From Micropruina sp. (lineage in GTDB: Bacteria; Actinomycetota; Actinomycetes; Propionibacteriales; Propionibacteriaceae), in NCBI GenBank assembly GCA_016716635.1, contig JADJVZ010000011.1, forward strand, positions 248,001-312,000: a stretch of DNA of 64,000 bases, in the 5' to 3' direction. Each line of letters starts with the position of its first letter. Positions within the stretch are counted from its first letter, which is position 1. A program made the position numbers and the translations under genes. Positions 17,116 through 25,040 of this stretch are shown here, piece after piece. A model generated the notes under the pieces. It saw only the letters and a list, made by a program, of their open reading frames with translations, was not told where the DNA came from and made no database searches.

Positions 17116-17985
17116 TCAGCGATCGAAGCCGGCGGCCGCCACGAGCGTCCGAGTGATCTCGGGATCGTGGGGCACGGGCACGCCGTCCAGGCTCACGATC
17201 GGCACCACGCCCTTCACTGACGAGGCGAACCAGGCGCCCTGGGAGTGGGGCAGGTCGGCGGGACGCAGGAGGGCGCGCCGGACGCGCACCCCCGCCGCCT
17301 CGGCGGCTTCCGTCACCACGGCGACCGTGATCGAAGGGAGGACGCCGGTGGCGCCGGTGGGACTGGTGATCAACTCATCGTCGCGCGCCACGATGAGGCC
17401 CGCCGTCGGACCCTCGAGGGCGTACCCGTCGGTGGAGACGAACAAGGCTTCCTCCGCGCCGCGCTCGGCGGCGGCCCTCCGCGCCGCGAGGTTCACCCCG
17501 TAGGAGAGCGATTTGACGCCGCCCAGCAGCCACGGGGCGTCGCCGAAGGCGTCCGAGGCATAGCCGCGGGGGATGCTCGCCACCGTGATGCCAGCCCGGG
17601 AGGCGGCCAGCGCGGCGGGGTCTTGGGCGGTCAGGGTGAGGTAACCGGTGGGTCCGCTGGGGACATTCTCGCGGCCCCGGGTCCACACCAGTTTGAGCGC
17701 GGCCTCGCCGGGGACGTGCCAGGCCGCCACCGCCTCGTGCACCAGCGACTGCCAGGCGTCCGCGTCGGGGGCGGGCAGGGCCAGCCGGGCAGCGGAGGTG
17801 CGGAACCGGGCCAGGTGCCGGTCGAGGTGATCGACCCGCGACACGCCCTCGGTGGTCACCACCCGGGTGACTTCGAAGATGCCGTCGCCCCGGGTAGCGC
17901 CGAGGTCGTCGGCGGAGAGAATGGGCGCGTCGGGATCAACGACGCCGCGGCCGAGGACGGCGACCAGGTGCTGGGCGGGGCTCAC
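17116..17985 (-). CDS. pabC: 4-amino-4-deoxychorismate lyase (class IV PLP enzyme)
   Basis: PabC converts aminodeoxychorismate to p-aminobenzoate and pyruvate in folate synthesis. The 289 residues have the fold-type IV layout. SADDLGATRGDGIFEVTRV is near the N-terminus, and LLGGVKSLSYGVN near residue 157 contains the PLP lysine. EALFVSTDGYALEGPTAG is the cofactor phosphate-binding region. Branched-chain aminotransferases are related, but the SLSYGVN form fits PabC. GTG 17985 follows TAGGCT by six bases. No pabA/B neighbours are present. Confidence 0.82.
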   Translation of the reverse strand: MSPAQHLVAVLGRGVVDPDAPILSADDLGATRGDGIFEVTRVVTTEGVSRVDHLDRHLARFRTSAARLALPAPDADAWQSLVHEAVAAWHVPGEAALKLVWTRGRENVPSGPTGYLTLTAQDPAALAASRAGITVASIPRGYASDAFGDAPWLLGGVKSLSYGVNLAARRAAAERGAEEALFVSTDGYALEGPTAGLIVARDDELITSPTGATGVLPSITVAVVTEAAEAAGVRVRRALLRPADLPHSQGAWFASSVKGVVPIVSLDGVPVPHDPEITRTLVAAAGFDR

Positions 17986-18043
17986 GGCGGCAGCCTAGCC
18001 GCCCCCGCGGCGCGGCGCCCCTCTGTGCGACGTTGCTTGTGTC

Positions 18044-18081
18044 GTCGTCCTTGCTCGCGCTGTAGAGCAAGCGAGGACGAC
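18044..18081. terminator. Stem-loop after the SNF2 helicase gene
   Basis: GTCGTCC plus TTGCTC at 18044-18056 pairs with GAGCAA plus the AGGACGAC ending at 18081, with a short internal bulge. It lies 45 bases past the helicase stop on the minus strand. Confidence 0.6.
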
Positions 18082-18125
18082 AAGCGCAAGAAGGGTCACC
18101 AGATGACCGCTGTGGCGGGGGACGC

Positions 18126-20309
18126 TTAGGGGGCCGAGGGTGCCGGGCCGGCATCGGTGGCGTTCAGGCGCTCCTGCTCTTCGGCGATGATCTTGGCGGC
18201 CAGGTCCTGATCGAGCACGTCCACGGCGTCGTCAGAGGCTTCGGCCAACGAACTGCGGCGGGCATACTCGTCGAACTCTGAGGCCTTCAGCGCCGCCAGT
18301 TGGTGCAGGCGTTCGTCCACCCCGTCCGGGTTCAGCAGCCGATGCACCTGGACGCCCCGCACCTGCCCCATGCGATGCACCCGGGCGATCGCTTGCTCCT
18401 CGATCGTGGGGGTGAGCTGCGGCTCGCACAGGATCACCACGGACGCCGCCTGGATGTTGAGCCCGACGCCTCCCGCTTGGATCTGGGCGATGAGCACGGC
18501 GGGTTCGGGGCAGTTGGTGAAGTCGTCCAGCAGGGCGGCGCGCTTCTCAAGGGGCACCGAGCCGGTCAGCGGACCAAAGACCTGCGGGCGACCCGGCTTC
18601 GGCAGCGTGGCAGCAAGCTGCTCGGCGAGCGTCCGAAAGAAGGTGAAGACGACCGTCTTGCGCCCGTTGGCGGCGGCCTCCTCGACGAGGGCCACGAGAC
18701 GATCCGCCTTGCCGCAGCGGGCGGGGTCGGTGCTGTGAAAGCCCGCGCGCCGCATCGCCATGAAGTTGCCCTCAAGGACGGCCTGCCTATAGGCGAACCA
18801 ATCCCAGGAGGTGAAATCCACCCAATCCTCGGATTCCACTCTTTCGGGCAGTTCGACGAGAACGTCCTCGGTGTTGCGCCTCAGGTAGACGGGGGCCATC
18901 TTGCGGCGGAAGACGACGGCGCCGAGCGTTCGCGCGCTGCCCGGGACGGACACGTCCGGTTGCAGCATCTGCGCCAGCACCTCGAACTCCTCGACCCCGT
19001 TCTCCATGGGGGTGCCGGTGAGAAAGAGCACGCGTTGCGAGCGTCCGGCGAGGCGGGCGACGGCCTGGCTGCGGCGCGCTTCGGGGTTCTTGGCGTAGTG
19101 GGCTTCGTCCACGATGAGCGCGTCCAACACCAGGTCGGCGGGCAGCTCGAGGCGCTGGACGGTCTCGTAACTGGTGATCCCTAACGAGCCCGAAGTCAGC
19201 CAGGTTGTCACCTCATCTTGCCGATCGTCCCCGTGGATCACCGTCGCGGCGAGCTGGGTGCGGGCCGTGGTTTCGCGCGCCCAGTTGCTCATGAGGCTGG
19301 CTGGGCAGAGGACGAGAAAGCGCGGTGGCGTGCGTCCAAAGGGGGCTTCGGCCTTGAGGTGGGCGAGCATGGCGAGCGCCTGGATGGTCTTGCCGAGGCC
19401 CATCTCGTCGGCCAGCAGCACGCGCCGCTGCCCGAGAGCGAACTTCGCGCCGAACGCTTGGTAGCCACGCAGGCTCACGGTGCGCAGGCGATCGTTGAGC
19501 GTGATGCCTTCGATGCTGGCCACGAGTTCGTCCGACAGGTGGCCGTGCGCCGCCGACTCCAGGCCGAGGGGCACGAGCTCCGACAACCAGGCGTAATAGT
19601 CGGAGGCCCGCTTCTCGAAATCGGGCCACGGGTTCGGCTGGGGTTCGGCGAGGCGTTTGTCCACGGCGTCAAAGTGCTGCTCGAGCTCCGGCTCGGCCAC
19701 CTGGGCGGCGAGCCAGTCGAGCGCCGCCTGCGCGCGGGCCTTCGTGGCGGCATCGCGCGTGAACATCCAGCGCAGGCCCCAGGCGGTGGGACGAGCGTCC
19801 GCGAGGGCGACGGGCAGCGAGGTGGCCAGCGATTCGGCGGTATCGCGGACGGGCGCGATGGCCGTCCGCACCGACCGATAGCGGGCCAGCGCTCGGACCA
19901 GCGCATCCCCGTCCGGGTTCGCCGGATCGAGGTCGATCCGGAACCGGACGTCCTGTCCCGCCACCTCCCACAGGTGCGAAACGGCTCCGGCGACGGCCCG
20001 GGCTGTGGCCTCGCCCATCCCGGGCACGACGGCCAGCTCTTCGGCGGGCCGATCGAAGAGGTCGCCCACGGTGCTGAAGCCCGCGTCGGTCAAAGGCGCG
20101 AGCAGCAGGCGCTCGGTGCTGGCCTGGCGGAGCTTGTCGAGCGGCATCCCGGCCAGCTCGTGGCGCAGCTGGGCGGTGCGCAGGCGGTCGAAGGCGGCGG
20201 TGACCGCCGTGGTCGCCCCGGCCAAGGCGCTGAGCGCCCCCTGAGCGCGGGCCGCCAGCTGGCGGGCGGACCGCAGCACGTCGCGGGCCTGGCCACCGAT
20301 GGAGATCAC
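18126..20309 (-). CDS. SNF2-family DEAD-like helicase/ATPase
   Basis: This is a double-stranded-DNA translocase of the SNF2 superfamily, 727 residues. A helix-hairpin-helix-like part (VPGMGEATARAVAG) lies near residue 100. The motor domains follow with LLADEMGLGKTIQAL, LIVDEAHYAKN, LTGTPMEN, QAGGVGLNIQAAS and QAIARVHRMGQ, the conserved motifs I to VI. GTG 20309 follows CAGGAT by seven bases; the longer in-frame start at 20357 lies upstream of that -10 box. No methylase, nuclease or other defence gene is adjacent. It may act in transcription recycling or repair; this is inference. Confidence 0.88.
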   Translation of the reverse strand: MISIGGQARDVLRSARQLAARAQGALSALAGATTAVTAAFDRLRTAQLRHELAGMPLDKLRQASTERLLLAPLTDAGFSTVGDLFDRPAEELAVVPGMGEATARAVAGAVSHLWEVAGQDVRFRIDLDPANPDGDALVRALARYRSVRTAIAPVRDTAESLATSLPVALADARPTAWGLRWMFTRDAATKARAQAALDWLAAQVAEPELEQHFDAVDKRLAEPQPNPWPDFEKRASDYYAWLSELVPLGLESAAHGHLSDELVASIEGITLNDRLRTVSLRGYQAFGAKFALGQRRVLLADEMGLGKTIQALAMLAHLKAEAPFGRTPPRFLVLCPASLMSNWARETTARTQLAATVIHGDDRQDEVTTWLTSGSLGITSYETVQRLELPADLVLDALIVDEAHYAKNPEARRSQAVARLAGRSQRVLFLTGTPMENGVEEFEVLAQMLQPDVSVPGSARTLGAVVFRRKMAPVYLRRNTEDVLVELPERVESEDWVDFTSWDWFAYRQAVLEGNFMAMRRAGFHSTDPARCGKADRLVALVEEAAANGRKTVVFTFFRTLAEQLAATLPKPGRPQVFGPLTGSVPLEKRAALLDDFTNCPEPAVLIAQIQAGGVGLNIQAASVVILCEPQLTPTIEEQAIARVHRMGQVRGVQVHRLLNPDGVDERLHQLAALKASEFDEYARRSSLAEASDDAVDVLDQDLAAKIIAEEQERLNATDAGPAPSAP

Positions 20310-20340
20310 GGCGCCTATCCTGCCGCACCGCTCCCATGGT

Positions 20341-20435
20341 GTCGGATCGTGAGCCACAGCAAGACGGCGGCGCCGATCTGGGTCGCCGCGACCAGGGCGA
20401 TCAGGGTGGGCAGCGACGTCCCGTACAAGAAGCCG
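20341..20435 (-). pseudogene. Duplicated 3' fragment of the MFS transporter gene
   Basis: About 95 bp here match 20977-21071, inside the MFS gene, in the same orientation with only a few differences. They correspond to C-terminal codons of that protein. The fragment has no start and breaks off at 20435, so it is a remnant of a duplication. Confidence 0.85.
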
Positions 20436-20944
20436 CAGCCGCGCCCCCGACCCGACTTTTATCAGTGGGTGTGCAAGTGGTCGGCGTTGAGGCCGGCGTG
20501 AGCGTCGTCGGGGAGCGGGTAGACGGCTGTCATGACTTGGTCACCGTATGTGATCGGGCGGTGTGGTGCGGCGGAGTGTCAAGACCGGCCTTTTGAGGCG
20601 CCTGCCGGCGGTGGTTTGAGCCAGGCGGGCAGCGGGGTCTGAGATGAGCTGTTGATCGAGGCGCAAGGTGCCCGCATGGCGCCGAAAGTGGGCGCCAACA
20701 GCAAATGTGCGTCAGTCGACGAGGTCGCACTGGACCTCACATGCCTCTGGCAAGGGGTAATGGGAATGACATTTTCGTCGAGCGACGCAGAATCGTTGTT
20801 GGAGGCGCGCGCTTCGTCGGAACTGGGGCTCACCCAACTCATGCTGAATTCGGCCCTTGCTTCTCGTGGGCGACTTGAGCCTCGGTATTCAGCATGGTTT
20901 GGGTGGGGTTGGCGTTGATCGTAAGGCGCGGCGCCAAGCCGTAC
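20436..20944. other. Segment between the two MFS-tail copies, no recognised gene
   Basis: Two weak reading frames exist. One is a minus frame ending at 20462 whose last residues include MTAVYPLPDDAHAGLNADH. The other is a plus frame at 20652-20918 (88 residues, TTG start, or ATG 20676). Neither has a good ribosome site or a known family. The minus frame looks like the tail of a lost gene. No terminal inverted repeats are seen. Confidence 0.4.
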
Positions 20945-22165
20945 TCACGATGCGGTGCCGCTACCCGTGCCGTGCCGTCGGATCGTGAGCCACAGCAAGA
21001 CGGCTGCCGCGACCTGGGTCGCCGCGACCAGGGCGATCAGGGTGGGCAGGGACGTCTCGTACAAGAAGCCGGCCGCCGCGCCGCCGAGGATGGCGGCGCC
21101 GCCCTGGATGGCCGCGAACACCCCGTAGGCGGTGGCGCGTCGATCAGGTTCCACGAGATCGGCGACCAGCGCCTTGACGGTCGAATCCTGCAGCCCGCTG
21201 GCGGCCCCCCAGCACAGGACGCCCGCGACGGCGATCCAGGCGGTCCGAGTGAACGCCAACGCTGGGACCACCGCCACCAGCACCGGCAGGACGAACAGCA
21301 CCCGAGCGCCGACCCGGTCGTAGGCGTAGCCGTTGACGAGCGCCACGAGGCCTGAGGTCGCCTGCCCGGCGGCGTACGCCACGGGGATCGCGGCGAGCGG
21401 AATCAGGTGGGCGGCGTCGAGGTGGAAGGAGATCACTCCGAAGGTGACCAATCCCGCCGTGGTCAGGGCCGAGCAGGCCGCGAACAAGAAGAACGGGCGT
21501 CCGAGGTGCGTCCCGAAGGTTTCAGCCCACCAGCCGCGACCGGACGACGTCGGTGCCTTGGAGCCGAGGTCGGTGGGCGTCTTGGCGCGCAACCAGAACA
21601 GCAGGAGCATGCAGAGGGCACCCGGAATCGCCAACCAGGCCATGGCTGGGGCGATGAGACCGGTGGCGCCGATGAGGGCGGCGACGAGCAGCGGTCCGGC
21701 GAAGGCCCCCACCTCGTCCATGGCCTTGTGGACGCCGAAGCCTCGTCCGCGTCCGACCTGGCGGGCCATTTCGGCGAGCAACGCCGACTTCGAGGGGGAG
21801 CGGATCGCCTTGCCCGTCCGCTCGGCCAGCAGCAGGACGCACGCGAACCCCAGCCCGGCCGCGCCCACCGCGGGCGTAATCGCGAGCAGCGGGACGCACA
21901 CCGCGGTGAGGCCGTAACCGATGATCGTGAGGGACCAATAGGCACCGGTTCGATCGGCGAGCGGTCCGAACACCACGCGCAAGACCAAGGCCATCGCCTC
22001 GCCTGCGCCGGTGATCAGGCCCACGAGCACCGCGGAGGCCCCGAGCGAGGCCAGCAGCGGCCCCGACACCGACCGGGCGCCCTCGTAGACCATGTCGGCC
22101 GCGAGGCTGACGAACCCGAAGCCGATGACGGCTCGCCACGCCGCCGCTGTGGACGTCGTGCTCAC
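20945..22165 (-). CDS. Major facilitator superfamily transporter
   Basis: This 406-residue protein has about twelve membrane helices. GPLADRTGAYW near residue 72 is the loop 2-3 motif A of MFS carriers. A second half-repeat with YDRVGARVLF follows. It starts like a drug/metabolite exporter, but the substrate is unknown. GTG 22165 overlaps the stop of the small acidic ORF upstream (GTGA). About 95 bp of its 3' part are duplicated at 20341-20435. Confidence 0.85.
   Translation of the reverse strand: MSTTSTAAAWRAVIGFGFVSLAADMVYEGARSVSGPLLASLGASAVLVGLITGAGEAMALVLRVVFGPLADRTGAYWSLTIIGYGLTAVCVPLLAITPAVGAAGLGFACVLLLAERTGKAIRSPSKSALLAEMARQVGRGRGFGVHKAMDEVGAFAGPLLVAALIGATGLIAPAMAWLAIPGALCMLLLFWLRAKTPTDLGSKAPTSSGRGWWAETFGTHLGRPFFLFAACSALTTAGLVTFGVISFHLDAAHLIPLAAIPVAYAAGQATSGLVALVNGYAYDRVGARVLFVLPVLVAVVPALAFTRTAWIAVAGVLCWGAASGLQDSTVKALVADLVEPDRRATAYGVFAAIQGGAAILGGAAAGFLYETSLPTLIALVAATQVAAAVLLWLTIRRHGTGSGTAS
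20977..21071 (-). repeat. Source copy of the duplicated MFS tail
   Basis: This stretch inside the MFS gene is repeated as a direct repeat at 20341-20435. It begins GTCGGATCGTGAGCCACAGC in both copies on the plus strand. The two copies bracket about 540 bp. Confidence 0.85.
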
Positions 22166-22413
22166 CAGCTGGCGCCCCCACCCAACGAGCTTGGCGGATC
22201 CGTCGCCCAGGTGATGGCGGCCTCAGTAGCGAGGTCGTCCTCGGGGTTCAGCGCCTGCTCCTTGTGGGGATCGTCGGGGACGACCCGCTCGAGGTCCGAC
22301 GAGTCGGGGGGCCGCACGTCGGACGGCAAGGCTCGGCCATCGTCCGACACCGGATCGGTACTGCGGTCTTCGGGCTCCAACATGGGGGCCTCCCGTCGTC
22401 GATGGTCGGACAT
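22162..22413 (-). CDS. Small acidic hypothetical protein, 83 aa
   Basis: The product starts MSDHRRREAPMLEPED and is rich in Asp, Glu and Pro, with no membrane segment. ATG 22413 follows GAGAAT by seven bases, a leaderless pattern. Its TGA overlaps the GTG of the MFS gene, so the two are cotranslated. The family is not recognised; it could be a disordered partner of the transporter. Confidence 0.6.
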   Translation of the reverse strand: MSDHRRREAPMLEPEDRSTDPVSDDGRALPSDVRPPDSSDLERVVPDDPHKEQALNPEDDLATEAAITWATDPPSSLGGGASW

Positions 22414-22460
22414 GTCTCTGATTCTCTTCCGGGGACGCCCCCCGGCGAAACTGTGACCCA

Positions 22461-22556
22461 CTCACTTTGCTGGCGTTAGCCGCACTCTGCTGGCGTTCGG
22501 CTTCATTGCTGGCGATATTGCGCCAGTCAAGACGGGTATCCCCAGCAGAGTGGTCC
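22461..22556. repeat. Dispersed palindromic repeat (copy 1)
   Basis: The region starts CACTTTGCTGGCG and ends CCAGCAGAGTGG, and has inner TGCTGGCGATATTGCGCCAG-like arms. A related copy is at 24861-24932. It lies in the intergenic space between the small acidic ORF and the glnA terminator. Confidence 0.6.
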
Positions 22557-22679
22557 AAAGGTCAGCAAAGTCATGGACCATGGCCCCACCCGAGGTCCTT
22601 GGTGTAGTCGTGCCGTCAAGGCCTCACGCCCTCAGGCGCGATCAGCCCGAAACTTCGGCAAAGCTTGGTGACGCAGCAA

Positions 22680-22709
22680 GCGGGGGCCCGATCGAAGTCG
22701 GACCCCCGC
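22680..22709. terminator. Terminator after glnA
   Basis: GCGGGGG at 22680-22686 pairs with CCCCCGC at 22703-22709. A mismatch and an inner CCGA/TCGG stem around a 6-base loop complete it. It is about 100 bp past the glnA stop on the minus strand. Confidence 0.7.
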
Positions 22710-22805
22710 CTGCAGGGAAGTTCACACCAGTGAGCGGTGGCTCACCGGTCGTAATCGACGAAGTACGGAGACCTCGCGACGCTGAGTCTGAGCCTTACTG
22801 AGGAC

Positions 22806-24237
22806 TCAGAGGTCGTAGTACATCTCGAACTCGTGCGGGTGCGGACGAAGACGGATCGCGTCGATGTCGTCGCGCTTCATGTCGATCCAGGTCTCGATGA
22901 GATCGGAGGTGAACACGTCGCCTGCGAGCAGGTAGTCGTGGTCCTTCTCAAGGGCGTCCAGAACTTCGCCGAGGGAGCCGGGGACCGTGTTGATGGTCGC
23001 GTGCTCGTCCGGGGGCAGCTCGTAGAGGTCCTTGTCGACCGGGGCCGGGGGCTCGATCTTGTTCTGGATGCCGTCCAGACCGGCGAGCAGGCATGGCCGC
23101 GAACGCGAGGTACGGGTTGGCCGACGGGTCGGGGCAGCGGAACTCGATGCGCTTGGCCTTCGGGTTCGGGCCGGTGATCGGGATGCGGATGCAGGCCGAG
23201 CGGTTGCGGCTCGAGTAGACCAGGTTGACCGGAGCCTCGAAGCCCGGCACCAGGCGGTGGTAGGAGTTCACCGTCGGGTTCGTGAACGCCAGCAGCGAGG
23301 GGGCGTGGTGCAGCAGGCCGCCCACGTACCAACGAGCCAGGTCCGACAGGCCGCCGTAGCCAGCCTCGTCGGCGAAGAGCGGCTTGCCGCCTTCCCAGAT
23401 GGACTGGTGGACGTGCATGCCCGAACCGTTGTCACCGAAGATCGGCTTCGGCATGAACGTGACGGTCTTGCCCGCCTCCCAGCCGGTGTTCTTGACGATG
23501 TACTTGTACTTCATCAGGTTGTCGGCGGCGTTGAGCAGCGAATCGAAGCGGGTCGCGATCTCAGACTGGCCGGCGGTGCCGACCTCGTGGTGCGCACGCT
23601 CGACGACGATGCCCACGTCCTGCAGGTGCTTCACCATGACGTCGCGGAGGTCACCGAAGTGGTCGACAGGTGCCACCGGGAAGTAGCCGCCCTTGTACTT
23701 GACCTTGTAGCCGCGGTTGGCGTCGCCGCCCCGCTCGGTTTCGGTGCCCGAGTTCCAGGCGCCAGCCTCGGAATCGATGTGGTAGTACCCGGCGTTGGCC
23801 TTCGTCTCGAACCGCACGGAGTCGAACACGTAGAACTCGGCCTCGGGGCCCATGTAGGCGGTGTCGCCGATGCCGGTGGAGCGGAGGTACGCCTCGGCCT
23901 TGCGCGCAATGTTGCGCGGGTCGCGGCTGTAGGCCTCCTTGGTGAGGGGGTCATGGACGAAGAAGTTCACGTTCAGCGTCTTGGAGGCGCGGAACGGATC
24001 GACGTAAGCCGTCGTCGGGTCCGGCATCAAGGTCATGTCGGACTCGTGAATCTTCTGGAACCCGCGGATGGAGGAACCGTCGAACGACAGACCGTCCTCG
24101 AAAACCTCCGGACCAAAGGTGGCCGCAGGCACGGTGAAGTGCTGCATGACACCAGGCAGGTCGCAGAACCGAACATCGATGTTCTCGATGCCCTCGTTCT
24201 TCACGTAGGCCAACAACTCGTCGGCGCTCTTGAACAT
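22806..24237 (-). pseudogene. glnA: Glutamine synthetase type I, reading frame broken by one extra base
   Basis: This is GlnA1-type glutamine synthetase (ATP-dependent amidation of glutamate). From ATG 24237 (SD GGAGGAAG) the frame is normal through NVNFFVHDP, GPEAEFYVFD, HHEVGTAGQ, NGSGMHVHQ and NPYLAFAAM. Then a G at 23090/23091 (plus strand) shifts the frame. Without it the sequence continues LLAGLDGIQNKIEP to a normal end at EMYYDL and a TGA at 22806, giving about 476 residues. The lost part carries the adenylylation tyrosine (DKDLYELPP), the GlnE target. The rest of the gene is well conserved, so a sequencing error or very recent mutation is likely. Confidence 0.9.
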
Positions 24238-24366
24238 TCTTCCTCCACAGGCTTGTCCCACCGAGATGCGGTGGTGGCTTCACGGACCAACCTACGGACC
24301 GGGCATTTCCGGTCAGTTGCGTCCATGTTTCAGCCATGTAACACCCACCCCGGTACGCTCGCCCCG

Positions 24367-24786
24367 ATGAGTACGCCTGCTGAGACATATCCGGGGGCCA
24401 CCCTGGGGTTGCCCGCCGTCGGACGGGGTTCCCTGGCCACCTGGGGCCGTCGCATCGCGGCGCTGGTGGCCGACTGGGCGGTCTCCATGGGCCTCGCGGT
24501 GCTCTTCTTCGGGACGTCGGTGCTCCGCGACTCCGCACCCCGCAGCTTCCTGGTGCTGGGTGTGTTCTTCGTCCTCACATCCGGGTTCATCGTCGCCAGC
24601 GGGTCGACGCCCGGGCAGCTCCTCGCGCGGATCGGGGTGACCCGGATCGACAGCGAGCCCTTGGGGTTCTGGCGTCCGATCGTGCGGCAGGCGTTGATCT
24701 GCTTGGTGATCCCCACGGTTGTGATCGGGGCCGAGCGCCGCGCGCTCAACGACCTGATGCTGGGGACGGTCGTCGTCCGCCGCTGA
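24367..24786 (+). CDS. RDD-family membrane protein
   Basis: This 139-residue protein has three hydrophobic segments. GRRIAALVADWAVSMGLA near residue 28 is the RDD signature region (Arg and Asp in helix 1). STPGQLLARIGVTRID and ERRALNDLMLGTVVV are also conserved. ATG 24367 follows TACGCT by seven bases. It is divergent from glnA; in many actinobacteria an RDD protein gene lies next to glnA. Its function is not established. Confidence 0.82.
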   Translation: MSTPAETYPGATLGLPAVGRGSLATWGRRIAALVADWAVSMGLAVLFFGTSVLRDSAPRSFLVLGVFFVLTSGFIVASGSTPGQLLARIGVTRIDSEPLGFWRPIVRQALICLVIPTVVIGAERRALNDLMLGTVVVRR

Positions 24787-24860
24787 ACGCTGTGCCGCAT
24801 CAGGCAAAGCACGGGGCTACGGCTCGCGCTCGGCCACGGCCCATGCCGTCTCTGGCAGGC

Positions 24861-24932
24861 TCACTTTGCTGGCGATCAGCGTCTTTGCTTGCGAAATATC
24901 GCCAGCTATGACGCCCATCGCCAGCAAAGTGG
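24861..24932. repeat. Dispersed palindromic repeat (copy 2)
   Basis: TCACTTTGCTGGCGAT at the left and ATCGCCAGCAAAGTGG at the right form long inverted arms, with an inner TTTGCTTGCGA and ATATCGCCAG pair. It shares the CTTTGCTGGCG core with copy 1 at 22461-22556. The rest of the 24787-25040 gap holds nothing recognisable. Confidence 0.65.
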
Positions 24933-25040
24933 ACAAGGGGGACGCGTGGGACGACAGGGGCTGGCGCAGCGGAATGGCAGCAATGGGGGCCGGACGGCAG
25001 GAAGGCGCTGGGCTCCAGGCCTGCTGAGCCCGGACGCGCC

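Noticed and set aside
18126..20309. The SNF2 helicase as part of a phage-defence system
   Set aside because: No nuclease, methylase, protease or integrase gene is adjacent; neighbours are pabC and a transporter.
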